A DNA stretch of 64,000 bases from Haemophilus parainfluenzae (GCF_003253005.1 NZ_QEPZ01000001.1:186001-250000); one strand, 5' to 3'; shown: positions 1-9,537, counted from the first letter of the stretch. Made by a program: numbers and translations. Notes: generated by a model from the letters alone, not told the origin.

Positions 1-53
1 TTTCAATCCTTTTTTCTCACAGCCTCTAGTTATTAATCAATAAGGTTAATGCT

Positions 54-779
54 ATGGTGAATATTCAGGATCTCAGCCTTGCTTTTGGTAAGCAGGCATT
101 ATTTGAGCATCTTAATTTAACGCTTTTACCTAATGAATGGGTAAGCCTACTTGGCTGCTCTGGAGTAGGTAAATCAACGCTTTTAAGATTAATTGCAGGG
201 CTTGATACACAAGGGAAAATCCAAGGCAATATCATCTTTAATCCTAATATTCAAGTGGCATGGCTACCACAAAAAGATACCCTTTATCCCTGGCTTTCAA
301 TTATTGATAACGTCCAGTTAGAAAACGTACTATTCGGGAATAAATCTGCAAAAACAACTCTTCAAGCAAAAGCACTACTTGAACAAGTAGGTATGTCAGA
401 GCATCTGCATAAAAACTGTGCTCAATTATCTGGAGGGCAAAAACAAAGAGTAGCTCTCGCTCGAGTATTAATGCAAAACGCTGATTTAGTTTTACTTGAT
501 GAACCTTTCTCTGCCCTTGATGCGATTAGTCGTTACCAATTACAAAACTTAGCCTATGAAATGTTAAAAAATAAATCAGTGTTATTGGTTACACACGATC
601 CCCAAGAAGCATTACGCTTAAGCCAACGTATTTTTGTATTACGTTCACCGCAGCCTAATCAATCAGCATTATCCGATGTCATAAAACCTGAAGGTAAAGC
701 ACCACGAGATCTAAACCAAAACAATTTGTGGATGCTCCAACAGCAATTATTAAATGAGTTATTAGAGGGAAAAAGATGA
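54..779 (+). CDS. thiZ: ThiZ-type ABC transporter ATPase (thiamine pyrimidine precursor uptake)
   Basis: This is the cytoplasmic ATPase that should power uptake of a hydroxymethylpyrimidine-type thiamine precursor with the following permease and binding protein. The 241-residue protein has Walker A GCSGVGKST (about 34-42), signature LSGGQ (125-129), Walker B LVLLDE (145-150) and an H-loop histidine near 181. It resembles the nitrate/taurine (SsuB/TauB) ATPase class. Its stop overlaps the next start by 4 nt (ATGA), so the two are translationally coupled. Substrate assignment rests on the neighbouring tenA, thiM, thiD and thiE. Only 53 nt precede it, so the operon promoter and any TPP riboswitch lie outside the window. 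Confidence 0.9.
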   Translation: MVNIQDLSLAFGKQALFEHLNLTLLPNEWVSLLGCSGVGKSTLLRLIAGLDTQGKIQGNIIFNPNIQVAWLPQKDTLYPWLSIIDNVQLENVLFGNKSAKTTLQAKALLEQVGMSEHLHKNCAQLSGGQKQRVALARVLMQNADLVLLDEPFSALDAISRYQLQNLAYEMLKNKSVLLVTHDPQEALRLSQRIFVLRSPQPNQSALSDVIKPEGKAPRDLNQNNLWMLQQQLLNELLEGKR

Positions 780-1513
780 AACTTAGCCTTCTTAAACCAC
801 TCTTTATTGGAATTATATTGCTGTGTCTCTGGCAACTTATTGGCGTATTAGGTGATTTTCCTCATTACATATTTCCTTCTCCACAAGCCGTGTGGCTGCA
901 ATTGACTTCCAATGCAGAACTACTTTGGCAGCATACACAAATCACCTTAATTGAAATTGGCTTAGGGTTATTGTTGGGGTTTATTTTCGGACTGTCATCA
1001 GCCCTCTTACTCTCTTTTTCACCTAAAACATCATCATTACTGTTACCGATTTTAGTCATTTCTCAAGCAATTCCTGTTTTTGCTATCGCCCCGATACTCG
1101 TACTTTGGCTAGGTTATGGTATGCCATCAAAAATTGTTATGGCTATTCTCATTATCTATTTCCCTGTAACCGCAGCCTGTTACGATGGCTTACGCAACAC
1201 GCCTAAAGCTTGGCTCGATCTCGCTAAAACGTTCAAACTCTCACCTTTACGTTTATTGCTTAAAGTACGTTTACCAGCTGCTTTACCTGCATTTGCATCA
1301 GGCTTTCGCATTGCTGTTTCAGTCGCCCCGATTGGTGCTGTAATCGGAGAATGGGTGGGGTCATCAGAAGGGCTTGGCTATTTGATGATTCACGCCAACG
1401 CCCGTATGCAGGTGGATTTAATGTTTGCCGCGTTGCTGATCTTAGTGGCAATTTCGCTTTGTTTATATTTCAGCATTGATTGGCTACTACGCCGTTTTAT
1501 TTGGCACGTTTAG
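776..1513 (+). CDS. thiX: ThiX-type ABC transporter permease
   Basis: Inner-membrane permease of 245 residues with about six hydrophobic segments, of the BPD_transp_1 (SsuC/TauC) family. The cytoplasmic EAA-type loop is visible in the C-terminal third: AVIGEWVGSSEGLGYLM, about residues 187-203, the docking site for the ATPase. It begins inside the thiZ stop codon and is followed 25 nt later by the binding-protein gene, which has its own AAAGGAG ribosome site. Context makes it the channel for a pyrimidine thiamine precursor; the family alone would also fit sulfonate or taurine transport. Confidence 0.88.
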   Translation: MKLSLLKPLFIGIILLCLWQLIGVLGDFPHYIFPSPQAVWLQLTSNAELLWQHTQITLIEIGLGLLLGFIFGLSSALLLSFSPKTSSLLLPILVISQAIPVFAIAPILVLWLGYGMPSKIVMAILIIYFPVTAACYDGLRNTPKAWLDLAKTFKLSPLRLLLKVRLPAALPAFASGFRIAVSVAPIGAVIGEWVGSSEGLGYLMIHANARMQVDLMFAALLILVAISLCLYFSIDWLLRRFIWHV

Positions 1514-1538
1514 CACTTCATGACAAAAGGAGACAAAA

Positions 1539-2483
1539 ATGAAGAAAATCATCCGTTATTTCAGTATTTTTATTGGACTCACCGCCAGTTTTACCAGCTT
1601 GGCAAAAGAGAAAATCAGCTTAATGCTTGATTGGTATGTAAATCCTGATCACGCCGCAATCATTGTCGCGCAACAAAAAGGCTTTTTTGAAAAAAATAAC
1701 TTAGACGTCGACATTATCGAACCCGCCGATCCATCATTACCGCCTAAATTAGTTGCAGCAGAAAAAGTGGACTTAGCTATTAATTATCAACCTCAACTTT
1801 ATCAACAAGTTGCTGAAGGATTACCTTTAGTACGCGTAGGTTCACTGATTTCTAGCCCACTAAATAGCGTTGTAGTGCTCAAAAATAGCAATATCAAAAC
1901 ACTTGCCGATCTGAAAGGCAAAAAAGTAGGCTATTCAGTTAGTGGTTTTGAAGATGTGTTGCTCGACACAATGCTCCATTCTATTGCACTCAACAATCAA
2001 GACGTAAAATTAGTAAACGTGAATTGGTCACTTTCCCCTTCTCTTTTAACTGGACAAGTCGATGCGGTCATCGGAGCATTTCGTAATTTCGAACTGAATC
2101 AGATCCATTTGGAAAAACAAGAAGGTGTGGCATTTTTCCCTGAAGAATATGGTGTGCCGGCTTATGATGAATTGATTGTAGTTGCTAACAAAAACAGTCT
2201 TGCTTCTAAAAAAATTTCCGATTTTTTGACCGCACTTGAACAAGCTACAACCTATATACAAAGTCATCCAGGTGAAGCATGGCAAGCATTTGTGAGCTAT
2301 AAGCCAAAAGAGCTTAATACGGAATTAAATCAATTAGCATGGAAAGATACCCTACCTTTATTAGCAACGAAACCCCGTCAATTGGATGCTAAACGTTATC
2401 AACAAATGGCGGAATTTATGTATCAGAAAGGCTTGATTCAAAAAGCACTTGAATTGAAAGACTATGCTGTCGAATTACAGTAA
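1539..2483 (+). CDS. thiY: ThiY-type periplasmic pyrimidine-precursor binding protein
   Basis: Solute-binding protein of 314 residues of the NMT1/THI5-like family. It has an N-terminal signal peptide (KK, hydrophobic stretch, likely cleaved after about residue 22, before KEKISLMLDW). The LMLDWYVNPDHAAI segment is the family's characteristic start of the mature protein. Known ThiY proteins bind N-formyl-aminopyrimidine or hydroxymethylpyrimidine and deliver it to ThiXZ. The gene has a strong AAAGGAG ribosome site and sits 6 nt before tenA, whose product hydrolyses aminopyrimidines. Whether the ligand is HMP or the formyl-amino form cannot be told from sequence. Confidence 0.9.
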   Translation: MKKIIRYFSIFIGLTASFTSLAKEKISLMLDWYVNPDHAAIIVAQQKGFFEKNNLDVDIIEPADPSLPPKLVAAEKVDLAINYQPQLYQQVAEGLPLVRVGSLISSPLNSVVVLKNSNIKTLADLKGKKVGYSVSGFEDVLLDTMLHSIALNNQDVKLVNVNWSLSPSLLTGQVDAVIGAFRNFELNQIHLEKQEGVAFFPEEYGVPAYDELIVVANKNSLASKKISDFLTALEQATTYIQSHPGEAWQAFVSYKPKELNTELNQLAWKDTLPLLATKPRQLDAKRYQQMAEFMYQKGLIQKALELKDYAVELQ

Positions 2484-2489
2484 GGGAAA

Positions 2490-3140
2490 ATGATGATCAA
2501 CCAACTCATTCAGCAAGCGCAACCTTATTGGAAGCAATATGTTGAGCATGAATTTGTGCAACAACTTGCAAAAGGCACCTTGCCAAAAGCTTGTTTTCAG
2601 CATTATTTAAAACAAGATTACATCTATCTTTTCCATTACAGCCGCGCTTTTGCTTTGGGTGTGTTCAAGGCAAGAAATTTTGCCGAAATGGACATGCCGC
2701 GTAAAACACTCGACATTCTTTGCCAAGAAATCCAATTACATTTGGATTACTGCCGGCAATGGGAAATTAGTGAACAGGAAATATTCCAAACACCAGAAAG
2801 TGCGGCATGTATTTCCTATACACGTTACCTGCTTGATTGTGGAATGACGGGCGGCTTACCAGAACTTTATGCAGCGGTTACACCTTGTGCTTTAGGTTAC
2901 GCACAAGTCGCCCGCTATATCACAGAAAATTATCCAAAACTACCAAGCAATCCTTATCAAGCATGGATTGACGCATACTCTGCATCAGAATATCAACAAG
3001 CCGCACAAGAAACTGTTGATTTTCTTACCGTACTTTGTGACCCACTTAATGATTCTCAACTCGCTAATATCCAACAGATTTTTACCACAGCCACTCGAAT
3101 GGAAATTGGATTTTGGCAAATGGGATTAGATTTAGCATAA
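2490..3140 (+). CDS. tenA: TenA family aminopyrimidine aminohydrolase / thiaminase II
   Basis: Cytoplasmic helical enzyme of 216 residues that converts aminomethyl-pyrimidine (a thiamine breakdown product) to hydroxymethylpyrimidine, which ThiD can use. The residues known to be catalytic in Bacillus TenA are seen: Asp43 in KQDY, Tyr110, Cys133 in AVTPCALGYAQ, and Glu205 near the C-terminus. This is a TenA_C (cysteine) type rather than TenA_E. The start could be either of two adjacent ATGs (2490 or 2493) after GTAAGGGAAA. It links the upstream transporter to the downstream kinases: imported pyrimidine is processed, then phosphorylated. Confidence 0.93.
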   Translation: MMINQLIQQAQPYWKQYVEHEFVQQLAKGTLPKACFQHYLKQDYIYLFHYSRAFALGVFKARNFAEMDMPRKTLDILCQEIQLHLDYCRQWEISEQEIFQTPESAACISYTRYLLDCGMTGGLPELYAAVTPCALGYAQVARYITENYPKLPSNPYQAWIDAYSASEYQQAAQETVDFLTVLCDPLNDSQLANIQQIFTTATRMEIGFWQMGLDLA

Positions 3141-3155
3141 AAATGGAGGGGTGAA

Positions 3156-3950
3156 ATGAAATCAGTTTATTTATCAAAAATTCGCGAACAAAATCCGTTG
3201 ATTCATAATATTACCAATATTGTCGCAGCAAATTTTAGCGCCAATGGTTTGCTCGCTTTAAGCGCATCACCGTTGATGTCTGCTAATATTGAAGAAATGG
3301 TTGAAGTACCCAAAATCAGCCAAGCATTGGTAATCAATATCGGCACGCTTATCGGTAAAGAACGAGAGGCTATGTTATTAGCAGGTAAAACCGCTAATTC
3401 AATCGGTATTCCTGTCGTGCTTGATCCTGTTGGAGTGGGTGCTACTAGCTACCGACGCGAAACCATACGTCAATTATTATCGGAAGTGAAATTTACCTTA
3501 ATCCGAGGTAACGCTGGCGAACTTGCTACGATTGCTGGTGAAGACTGGCAAGCAAAAGGCGTGGATGCAGGACAAGGTAAAACAAATCTACAAGAAGTTG
3601 CTCAACACGTTGCACAACGCTATGACTGTGCAGTGTTGATTAGTGGCGAAGTCGATATCATCAGTGATGGAAATCAAACAGCTACCATCCATAACGGCAC
3701 GCCATTATTCCCCAAAGTCACCGCATCGGGGTGTTTATTAAGTGCAGTATGCGCAGCATTTTTAGCCGTTGATGAAGGTAATCATTTTTCTGCAACAGTC
3801 GAAGCCTGTGCCGCTTACACCGTTGCAGGGGAGCTTGCGGCTAAAAACTTAACCACGCAAGTCGGTCAGTTCCAAATTCGCTTACTTGATGAATTGGCAG
3901 CCTTAACGCCTGATTTAATAGAACAAAACGCGGAGATGAAATATGTCTAA
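3156..3950 (+). CDS. thiM: Hydroxyethylthiazole kinase
   Basis: Ribokinase-like kinase of 264 residues, the usual length, that phosphorylates 5-(2-hydroxyethyl)-4-methylthiazole for thiamine salvage. Visible signatures: HNITNIV near the N-terminus, [11 protein letters not shown] (90-100) and [12 protein letters not shown] (118-128). The anion-hole motif, GTGC in many homologues, reads ASGC here, keeping the active-site cysteine at 193. A GGAGG ribosome site lies 15 nt after tenA. It overlaps thiD by 8 nt, so the two kinases that make the halves of thiamine phosphate are coupled. Confidence 0.95.
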   Translation: MKSVYLSKIREQNPLIHNITNIVAANFSANGLLALSASPLMSANIEEMVEVPKISQALVINIGTLIGKEREAMLLAGKTANSIGIPVVLDPVGVGATSYRRETIRQLLSEVKFTLIRGNAGELATIAGEDWQAKGVDAGQGKTNLQEVAQHVAQRYDCAVLISGEVDIISDGNQTATIHNGTPLFPKVTASGCLLSAVCAAFLAVDEGNHFSATVEACAAYTVAGELAAKNLTTQVGQFQIRLLDELAALTPDLIEQNAEMKYV

Positions 3951-4752
3951 CATTCCACAAACATTGACTATTGCAGGTTCTGACAGCGGCGGCGGTGCTG
4001 GCATTCAAGCAGATCTCAAAACCTTTCAAATGCAGGGCGTATTTGGCACTTCAGTGATTACTGCAGTCACTGCTCAAAACACACTTGGCGTATTTGATAT
4101 TCACCCAATTCCGCTGAACACGATTCAAGCACAACTGGAAGCGGTCAAAAATGACTTTCAGATTGCAAGTGCCAAAATTGGTATGCTTGGTACAGCAGAT
4201 ATTATTGAATGTGTTGCTGATTTCTTAAGTCATCGTCCATTCGGCACATTAGTTCTTGATCCCGTCATGATTGCGAAAGGGGGCGCACCTTTATTGCAAC
4301 AACAAGCGGTTTCTGCATTAATCCAACATTTATTACCACTAGCCGACGTGATTACACCTAATATTCCCGAAGCAGAAGCTTTAACAGGCATCAAAATTTC
4401 TGATACAGCTAGCATTCAACAAGCTGCGTTAGACTTGCAAAAACAAGGCGCAAAGAATGTGATTATTAAAGGTGGACATTCGCTCAATTCACAAAGTCAG
4501 CAATGCCAAGATTGGATCCTTTTACAAAATGGTGAGCATCTTGTTTTAGAAAGCCCGCGTTTCAATACTCCACATACTCACGGCACAGGCTGTACTTTTT
4601 CAGCCTGCTTAACAGCAGAATTAGCCAAAGGTGCGCCATTAAAAAGTGCAGTGAAAACAGCTAAAGATTTTATTACGGCAGCCATATCTCACCCATTGAA
4701 TATTGGTCATGGACATGGACCAACAAATCATTGGGCTTACAGTCACCTTTAA
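3943..4752 (+). CDS. thiD: HMP / HMP-phosphate kinase
   Basis: Ribokinase-family enzyme of 269 residues that phosphorylates hydroxymethylpyrimidine twice to HMP-PP, the substrate of ThiE. The N-terminal [20 protein letters not shown] motif (8-27) and the C-terminal [18 protein letters not shown] motif, with the catalytic Cys in GTGC, are both intact. It starts inside the end of thiM and is followed 10 nt later by thiE. No thiC or thiG is present nearby, which suggests, but cannot prove, that this cell relies on salvage rather than de novo synthesis. Confidence 0.96.
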   Translation: MSNIPQTLTIAGSDSGGGAGIQADLKTFQMQGVFGTSVITAVTAQNTLGVFDIHPIPLNTIQAQLEAVKNDFQIASAKIGMLGTADIIECVADFLSHRPFGTLVLDPVMIAKGGAPLLQQQAVSALIQHLLPLADVITPNIPEAEALTGIKISDTASIQQAALDLQKQGAKNVIIKGGHSLNSQSQQCQDWILLQNGEHLVLESPRFNTPHTHGTGCTFSACLTAELAKGAPLKSAVKTAKDFITAAISHPLNIGHGHGPTNHWAYSHL

Positions 4753-4762
4753 GGATTGAAAG

Positions 4763-5443
4763 ATGAAAAATATTCAAGAAATTTTACCGCTCTATTTTGT
4801 AGCGGGCACGCAAGATTGCCGACATTTAGGTGAGAATCCAGCAGAAAACTTGCTCTTTGTACTAAAACAAGCTTTAGAAGGTGGCATTACCTGTTTTCAA
4901 TTCCGAGATAAAGGCAAATTCTCATTAGAAAATTCACCAATGGAACAACGTTCTTTAGCCATTAGCTGTCAAGATTTATGTCGTCAATATAATGTGCCAT
5001 TTATTGTAGATGATAACGTTGATTTAGCTTTAGAAATTGAAGCGGATGGCATTCATGTTGGGCAAAGTGATATGCCCGTAAAAACGATTCGAGCAAGAAC
5101 CAATAAACCACTTATTATTGGTTGGTCAGTCAACCGTCTAGACGAAGCCAAAATCGGAGAGGAATTATCTGAAATCGATTATTTCGGTATTGGTCCAATT
5201 TTTCCGACTCAGTCAAAAGAGAATCCTAAACCAACACTTGGAATGGCGTTCATTCAAACATTGAGAGAAGCAGGAATCACCAAACCACTTGTGGCTATTG
5301 GTGGTGTAAAACAAGAACATGTAAAAACCTTACGGAAATATGGCTCTGATGGTGTTGCAGTTATCACGGCTATAACTCAAGCGAATGATATAAAAGTAGA
5401 AACTCAAGCCCTAAAGGAAGAAAGTAATGCAAGCAACCAATAA
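4763..5443 (+). CDS. thiE: Thiamine-phosphate synthase
   Basis: TIM-barrel enzyme of 226 residues that joins HMP-PP and thiazole phosphate to give thiamine phosphate. Seen in order: FQFRDKG (binding of pyrophosphate), FIVDDNVDLALEI, GIHVGQSD, GPIFPTQSK and the C-terminal phosphate loop AIGGV. The open frame overlaps the following permease gene by 17 nt, the tightest junction of the operon. It completes the salvage route set out by tenA, thiM and thiD. Confidence 0.95.
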   Translation: MKNIQEILPLYFVAGTQDCRHLGENPAENLLFVLKQALEGGITCFQFRDKGKFSLENSPMEQRSLAISCQDLCRQYNVPFIVDDNVDLALEIEADGIHVGQSDMPVKTIRARTNKPLIIGWSVNRLDEAKIGEELSEIDYFGIGPIFPTQSKENPKPTLGMAFIQTLREAGITKPLVAIGGVKQEHVKTLRKYGSDGVAVITAITQANDIKVETQALKEESNASNQ

Positions 5444-6740
5444 TCCAAATAGCTTAAAACGAGTAGCAATAGCAACAATGATTGGCACCGCTATTGAATA
5501 TTTCGATAACTATATTTATGCCATGGCTGCGGTGCTCGTTTTCAATCATCAATTTTTCCATGCAGCTGATCCACTTTCAGGCCAAATTGCTGCGCTTTCT
5601 ACGCTAGCACTGACTTTTATTGCTCGTCCTCTGGGGGCGGTATTATTCGGACATTTTGGCGATCGCTTAGGAAGAAAAAATACCTTTGTTATGAGCCTGT
5701 TAGTAATGGGAATCTCAACCGTAGTGATCGGCTTATTACCGACTTACGACAGTATCGGAATATGGGCAACCATCTTACTTTGCTTGTGCCGTATCGGGCA
5801 AGGCATTGGTTTAGGTGGCGAATGGGGTGGCGCTGCATTAGTGGCAATCGAAAATGCACCTGAAGGAAAACGTGGTTGGTATGGTACTTTTCCACAATTA
5901 GGCGCTCCTCTAGGATTACTACTTGCCAATGGTGTCTTTTTACTCATTACCGCGCTTTTTGGACAAGCAGCAATGACTGACTGGGCATGGCGAATTCCAT
6001 TTCTTTCCTCTTTTGTATTAGTTGTCATTGGGTTGTATGTTCGATTAAAACTTACGGAAGCACCAATATTTATTGCCGCACTTAACCAGCTTAAACCTAA
6101 AACTTTACCAGTGATGGAAGTGATCGTTACTCATTTCAAACCATTCTTCTTAGGCATATTGATCTGCATTGCAGGCTATGTGCTCTTTTATATTATGATC
6201 GCTTTCAGCCAAATTTATGCAAAATCTGCCCCAACCGTATCAGAAGCTGGCTACGCAATGGGATTAGGTTTCTCACCACAAATTTTTACTGCTTTACTAA
6301 TGTGCAGTGCGATTTCATTAGCCATTACAATTGCTATTTCAGGCAAATATATCGATATCGTTGGACGAAGAATTTGGTTAATTTGGACAACCTTTGGCGT
6401 GGCTATTTTTGGCTTAGCCTTGCCATATTTTCTCGATAATGGAACAACTACCAGTCTATTTTGGTTCTTGATGATAGGAATGGGGTTAATTGGCATGGGT
6501 TATGGCCCGCTTGCGAGTTTCTTACCTGAATTATTTCCAACACATGCTCGTTATTCCGGTGCATCGTTGACCTACAATATTTCAGGCTTATTCGGTGCCA
6601 GTGTAGCAGCAATTATTGCATTACCACTGAATGCAAATTATGGCTTAAAAGGTGTTGGAATTTATCTAACCTTAAATGCCGTATTAAGTTTGATTGGACT
6701 TTGGTTTATTACGGAAACAAAGGATAAACACTTAGCATAA
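5427..6740 (+). CDS. MFS metabolite transporter at the end of the thiamine-salvage operon
   Basis: Twelve-helix major-facilitator protein of 437 residues in the metabolite:H+ symporter (ShiA/ProP-like) family. It opens with GTAIEYFDNYIYAMAA in helix 1 and carries the loop 2-3 motif GHFGDRLGRKNT, with a second copy-like SGKYIDIVGRR in the second half. H. influenzae has a comparable permease next to thiE. Because it is translationally linked to thiE, the likely cargo is a thiamine precursor, perhaps the thiazole, since the pyrimidine already has an ABC system. That is inference; no substrate motif shows it. Confidence 0.85.
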   Translation: MQATNNPNSLKRVAIATMIGTAIEYFDNYIYAMAAVLVFNHQFFHAADPLSGQIAALSTLALTFIARPLGAVLFGHFGDRLGRKNTFVMSLLVMGISTVVIGLLPTYDSIGIWATILLCLCRIGQGIGLGGEWGGAALVAIENAPEGKRGWYGTFPQLGAPLGLLLANGVFLLITALFGQAAMTDWAWRIPFLSSFVLVVIGLYVRLKLTEAPIFIAALNQLKPKTLPVMEVIVTHFKPFFLGILICIAGYVLFYIMIAFSQIYAKSAPTVSEAGYAMGLGFSPQIFTALLMCSAISLAITIAISGKYIDIVGRRIWLIWTTFGVAIFGLALPYFLDNGTTTSLFWFLMIGMGLIGMGYGPLASFLPELFPTHARYSGASLTYNISGLFGASVAAIIALPLNANYGLKGVGIYLTLNAVLSLIGLWFITETKDKHLA

Positions 6741-6800
6741 AATAAGGGAAAAGATACTCATCGTTTTGCTTTATAGTAAATCTCAAAATAAAACACATAA

Positions 6801-6826
6801 AAAAACGACCGCACTTGCGGTCGTTT
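6801..6826 (+). terminator. USS-containing terminator of the thi operon
   Basis: A perfect 10-bp stem, AAACGACCGC / GCGGTCGTTT, with an ACTT loop, lies about 60 nt after the permease stop. The left arm and loop contain the uptake-sequence core ACCGCACTT. Confidence 0.8.
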
Positions 6827-6845
6827 CTATTTATAGCTCAAAGGA

Positions 6846-7329
6846 TTATTTTAATTTTTCACCTTTAAATTCACCTGTTAAACTTTCAAGAAAGAGGTAA
6901 TGTATTCCACATCTTTTTGAGCGGGCTGTTTCACATTACTTTGGTATTTCAACATTGCACTCACAGCATCTTTTAGCTCTTTTGCTGACGCATCATGGAA
7001 ATACGGTGCAGTAAGTGCGAGATTACGCAAGGTTGGCACTTTGAAACGATGCATATCAAATGGAGCTTTCGTTTGAACAAAGCGACCTTCATCGGCATCA
7101 GTTAATGGCGTAAACGATCAGCGTCAACATTGGGTGTTTATTTTGGCAAAGACATTTTACGTGCTTCACGAATCCAGTTAAGCAACGCCACTTTTTCTTG
7201 TTCGCCCGTATAGCGATTTTCCATTAAAAATTAGGTCGCATTCTCTTTATCAAATTGATGTAGATACCCCACTACGCCCAAATAACCTAAGATAGCAATG
7301 GCGGCTCCGCCAATAATCAGTTTTTTCAT
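6846..7329 (-). pseudogene. Remnant of YhjA/Qpo-like cytochrome c (quinol) peroxidase
   Basis: Reading the minus strand gives an ATG with an N-terminal membrane anchor (MKKLIIGGAAIAILGYLGVV) followed by a stop. After this come RYTGEQEKVALLNWI and then, past further stops and a frame change, the C-terminal landmark VPTLRNLALTAPYFHD and a tail that itself needs one more frameshift near 6890. The order matches E. coli YhjA or Aggregatibacter quinol peroxidase at the two ends. No CxxCH haem motif remains, so most of the haem-binding core is deleted. The gene cannot make an enzyme. Family identity is recalled from homologues, not searched. Confidence 0.72.
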
Positions 7330-7408
7330 CTAATAATCCTCCAAACGATCAATAAACATAAAAAATGCGGCTATTTCTAACCGCACTTTACTTTTCATTA
7401 TCTTTTGT

Positions 7409-8296
7409 TTATTTCTTTGGCGCCTGCATAAAGCGGAAAAAATCGCTATCAGGTTTCAAGATCATCATATTATCTGAACCTTCGAAGCTACTTTCATAGG
7501 CTTTTAAGCTACGAATAAAGCTATAAAATTGTGGTTCTTGAGCAAAAGCTTGAGAATATAATTTTGCTGCAGCCGCATCACCATTACCACGTAATTCTTG
7601 TGCGGCTTTATTCGCATTTGCTAAGATTAAGATCACTTTACGATCTACATCCGCTTGAATGAATGCTGCTTTTTCCTTGCCTTGAGAACGATGTTCACGC
7701 GCAACGGCATCACGTTCTGCACGCATACGTTGGTAAATCGAAGAAGAAACTTCATCCGGTAAATTGATTTGTTTTACGCGAACATCGACGACTTCAATCC
7801 CTAATTCAGCGGTACTATCCTGCCCTGAATTCAATGCTTTTTTCGCTCCCACCATTAATTCACCACGTGTACCTGAAACGATATCTTTAATCGTACGAGT
7901 ACCAATTTCTGAACGCAGACGGTCATTCACTTTACGGCTTAATAAGCTTGAAGCTTGGTTATAATCGCCACCACCCGTTGCAGTATAGAAACGACCGAAA
8001 TCGCTGATTTTCCATTTCACATAGGAATCTACCAACAAGTCTTTTTTCTCGACTGTCACAAAGCGAGTAGCTGAACCATCTAAAGTACGAATACGCGCAT
8101 CAAGCACTTTAATACTATCAATTAAAGGCAATTTGAAATGCAAGCCTGGTTCATACACAACCACTTTGTTTTCTGCATCACGTTGTACTTTATTAAAACG
8201 TAACATGATGCCACGAGTGCCTTCAGTTACAACCACGATGCTGGAATACAACACCGCGGCAATCACCACAATAATCGGAAGTAAAAATTTACGCAT
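7409..8296 (-). CDS. hflC: HflC, modulator of FtsH protease
   Basis: Inner-membrane SPFH/prohibitin protein of 295 residues with one N-terminal transmembrane segment (about 5-22) and a long periplasmic domain. With HflK it forms the large ring complex around FtsH that tunes membrane-protein quality control. Family features seen: REHRSQGKEKAAFIQADVDRK in the coiled region and a C-terminal PDSDFFRFM tail. Its ATG shares one base with the hflK stop (TAATG), so translation is coupled to hflK. Confidence 0.96.
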   Translation of the reverse strand: MRKFLLPIIVVIAAVLYSSIVVVTEGTRGIMLRFNKVQRDAENKVVVYEPGLHFKLPLIDSIKVLDARIRTLDGSATRFVTVEKKDLLVDSYVKWKISDFGRFYTATGGGDYNQASSLLSRKVNDRLRSEIGTRTIKDIVSGTRGELMVGAKKALNSGQDSTAELGIEVVDVRVKQINLPDEVSSSIYQRMRAERDAVAREHRSQGKEKAAFIQADVDRKVILILANANKAAQELRGNGDAAAAKLYSQAFAQEPQFYSFIRSLKAYESSFEGSDNMMILKPDSDFFRFMQAPKK

Positions 8297-9537
8297 TAGT
8301 TAAATCTCCCTTGGCGAATGCCTTCATTTGATTGAACTGGTTGAGCCGCTTGTGTTTCTACTCGACGTTCCTGTGTTGAAACAGGTGCAGAACTGACCGC
8401 ACTTTCAGAAGTAGTAGTCATTGGCTTGGTCACTTTTTTACCCATTAATTGCTCCAATGGCAATACAGTTAAATTATTACCATTATTGCTGTCTAGCATC
8501 ACTTTTGGTGTGTTTGCCATGACTTTTTCCATGGTTTGAATATAAAGACGCTCTTTTAACAAATCAGGCGCCGCTTTAAATTCAGGTAGAAGACGTTGTA
8601 AACGTTCCACTTCCCCTTGCGCATCAAGTACAACACGATCTTTATAAGCCGTAGCTTCTTCCACAATACGTTGTGCATCACCGCGAGCGATTGGCTCTTT
8701 CTCGCGAGCATAAGCTTCTGCTTCACGAATGTAACGTTGTTCGTCTTCCTGTGCTTTAATCGCATCATCGAAAGCATCTTTCACTTCTTCTGGTGGGCGT
8801 GCGGATTGAAAGTTCACGTCAATCACTTCAAGTCCCATATCATAAGGTTTAATAATATCGTTCAATGCTTTCCACGTATCTTCACGCACCACGGCACGAC
8901 CAGTTGTCAACACATCATTCATGGTCATATGACCAATCACATAACGAAGTGCACTGTCAGTCGCTTGTCCGAGGCTATTATCTGCATTGCTCACGCTAAA
9001 CAAGTATTTTTCAGGATTTTGCACGCGATATTGCACGGTCATTTCTACTTTAACCATGTTTTCATCTTTAGTTAACATCGCACCTTGCGTTTTAAGCTCA
9101 CGAACTTGTTCCACATTCACTGGAATCACTTTATCAATAAAAGTTGGTTTCCAGTTTAATCCTGGTTGAACAATAGAATGAAACTCACCAAAACGTAACG
9201 TCACACCACGTTCTGCTTCTTTAATAGTATAAAAACCACTTGCGCCCCAAATAATCCCTCCGATTACGGCGGCGATCGGTAAAATTTTACCTAAATTAAA
9301 TAAAGGCACATTAGACGAAATATTATTTGAACCGCCTTTTTTATTACCACCACCTAATTTTTTCAGCAGGTTATTGAATACCTCTTCAATATCTGGCGGT
9401 GATTGCTCCTGATTTTTATTGTCTCGCGCTCCCCAGCCATTTTCATTTTGCTTATCTGATGAATTATCTGACTGTTTTGGACCGCTGCTCTGTCCCGGTT
9501 TACCCCAAGGATCTTGATCTGGACCGTTTTGCGACAT
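8296..9537 (-). CDS. hflK: HflK, modulator of FtsH protease
   Basis: Partner of HflC in the FtsH-regulating complex. The N-terminus is a Gly/Asn/Pro-rich cytoplasmic region (QNGPDQDPWGKPGQ), followed by one membrane segment and the SPFH domain with a coiled coil. The open frame extends to 9549, but GGAGA lies 5 nt before the internal ATG at 9537, giving the usual MSQNGPDQ start, so I choose that. The product is about 413 residues. The C-terminal tail is low in conservation and rich in Ser, Gln and Val. Confidence 0.95.
   Translation of the reverse strand: MSQNGPDQDPWGKPGQSSGPKQSDNSSDKQNENGWGARDNKNQEQSPPDIEEVFNNLLKKLGGGNKKGGSNNISSNVPLFNLGKILPIAAVIGGIIWGASGFYTIKEAERGVTLRFGEFHSIVQPGLNWKPTFIDKVIPVNVEQVRELKTQGAMLTKDENMVKVEMTVQYRVQNPEKYLFSVSNADNSLGQATDSALRYVIGHMTMNDVLTTGRAVVREDTWKALNDIIKPYDMGLEVIDVNFQSARPPEEVKDAFDDAIKAQEDEQRYIREAEAYAREKEPIARGDAQRIVEEATAYKDRVVLDAQGEVERLQRLLPEFKAAPDLLKERLYIQTMEKVMANTPKVMLDSNNGNNLTVLPLEQLMGKKVTKPMTTTSESAVSSAPVSTQERRVETQAAQPVQSNEGIRQGRFN

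Noticed and set aside
1-53. Possible TPP riboswitch before thiZ
   Set aside because: Expected for a thiamine operon, but the 53 nt available lack the conserved CTGAGA and ACC-GAA blocks; it may lie outside the window.
8617-9169. Plus-strand frame of 152 residues opposite hflK
   Set aside because: It is antisense to a conserved gene, rich in Ile, Phe and His, with no homology I recognise.
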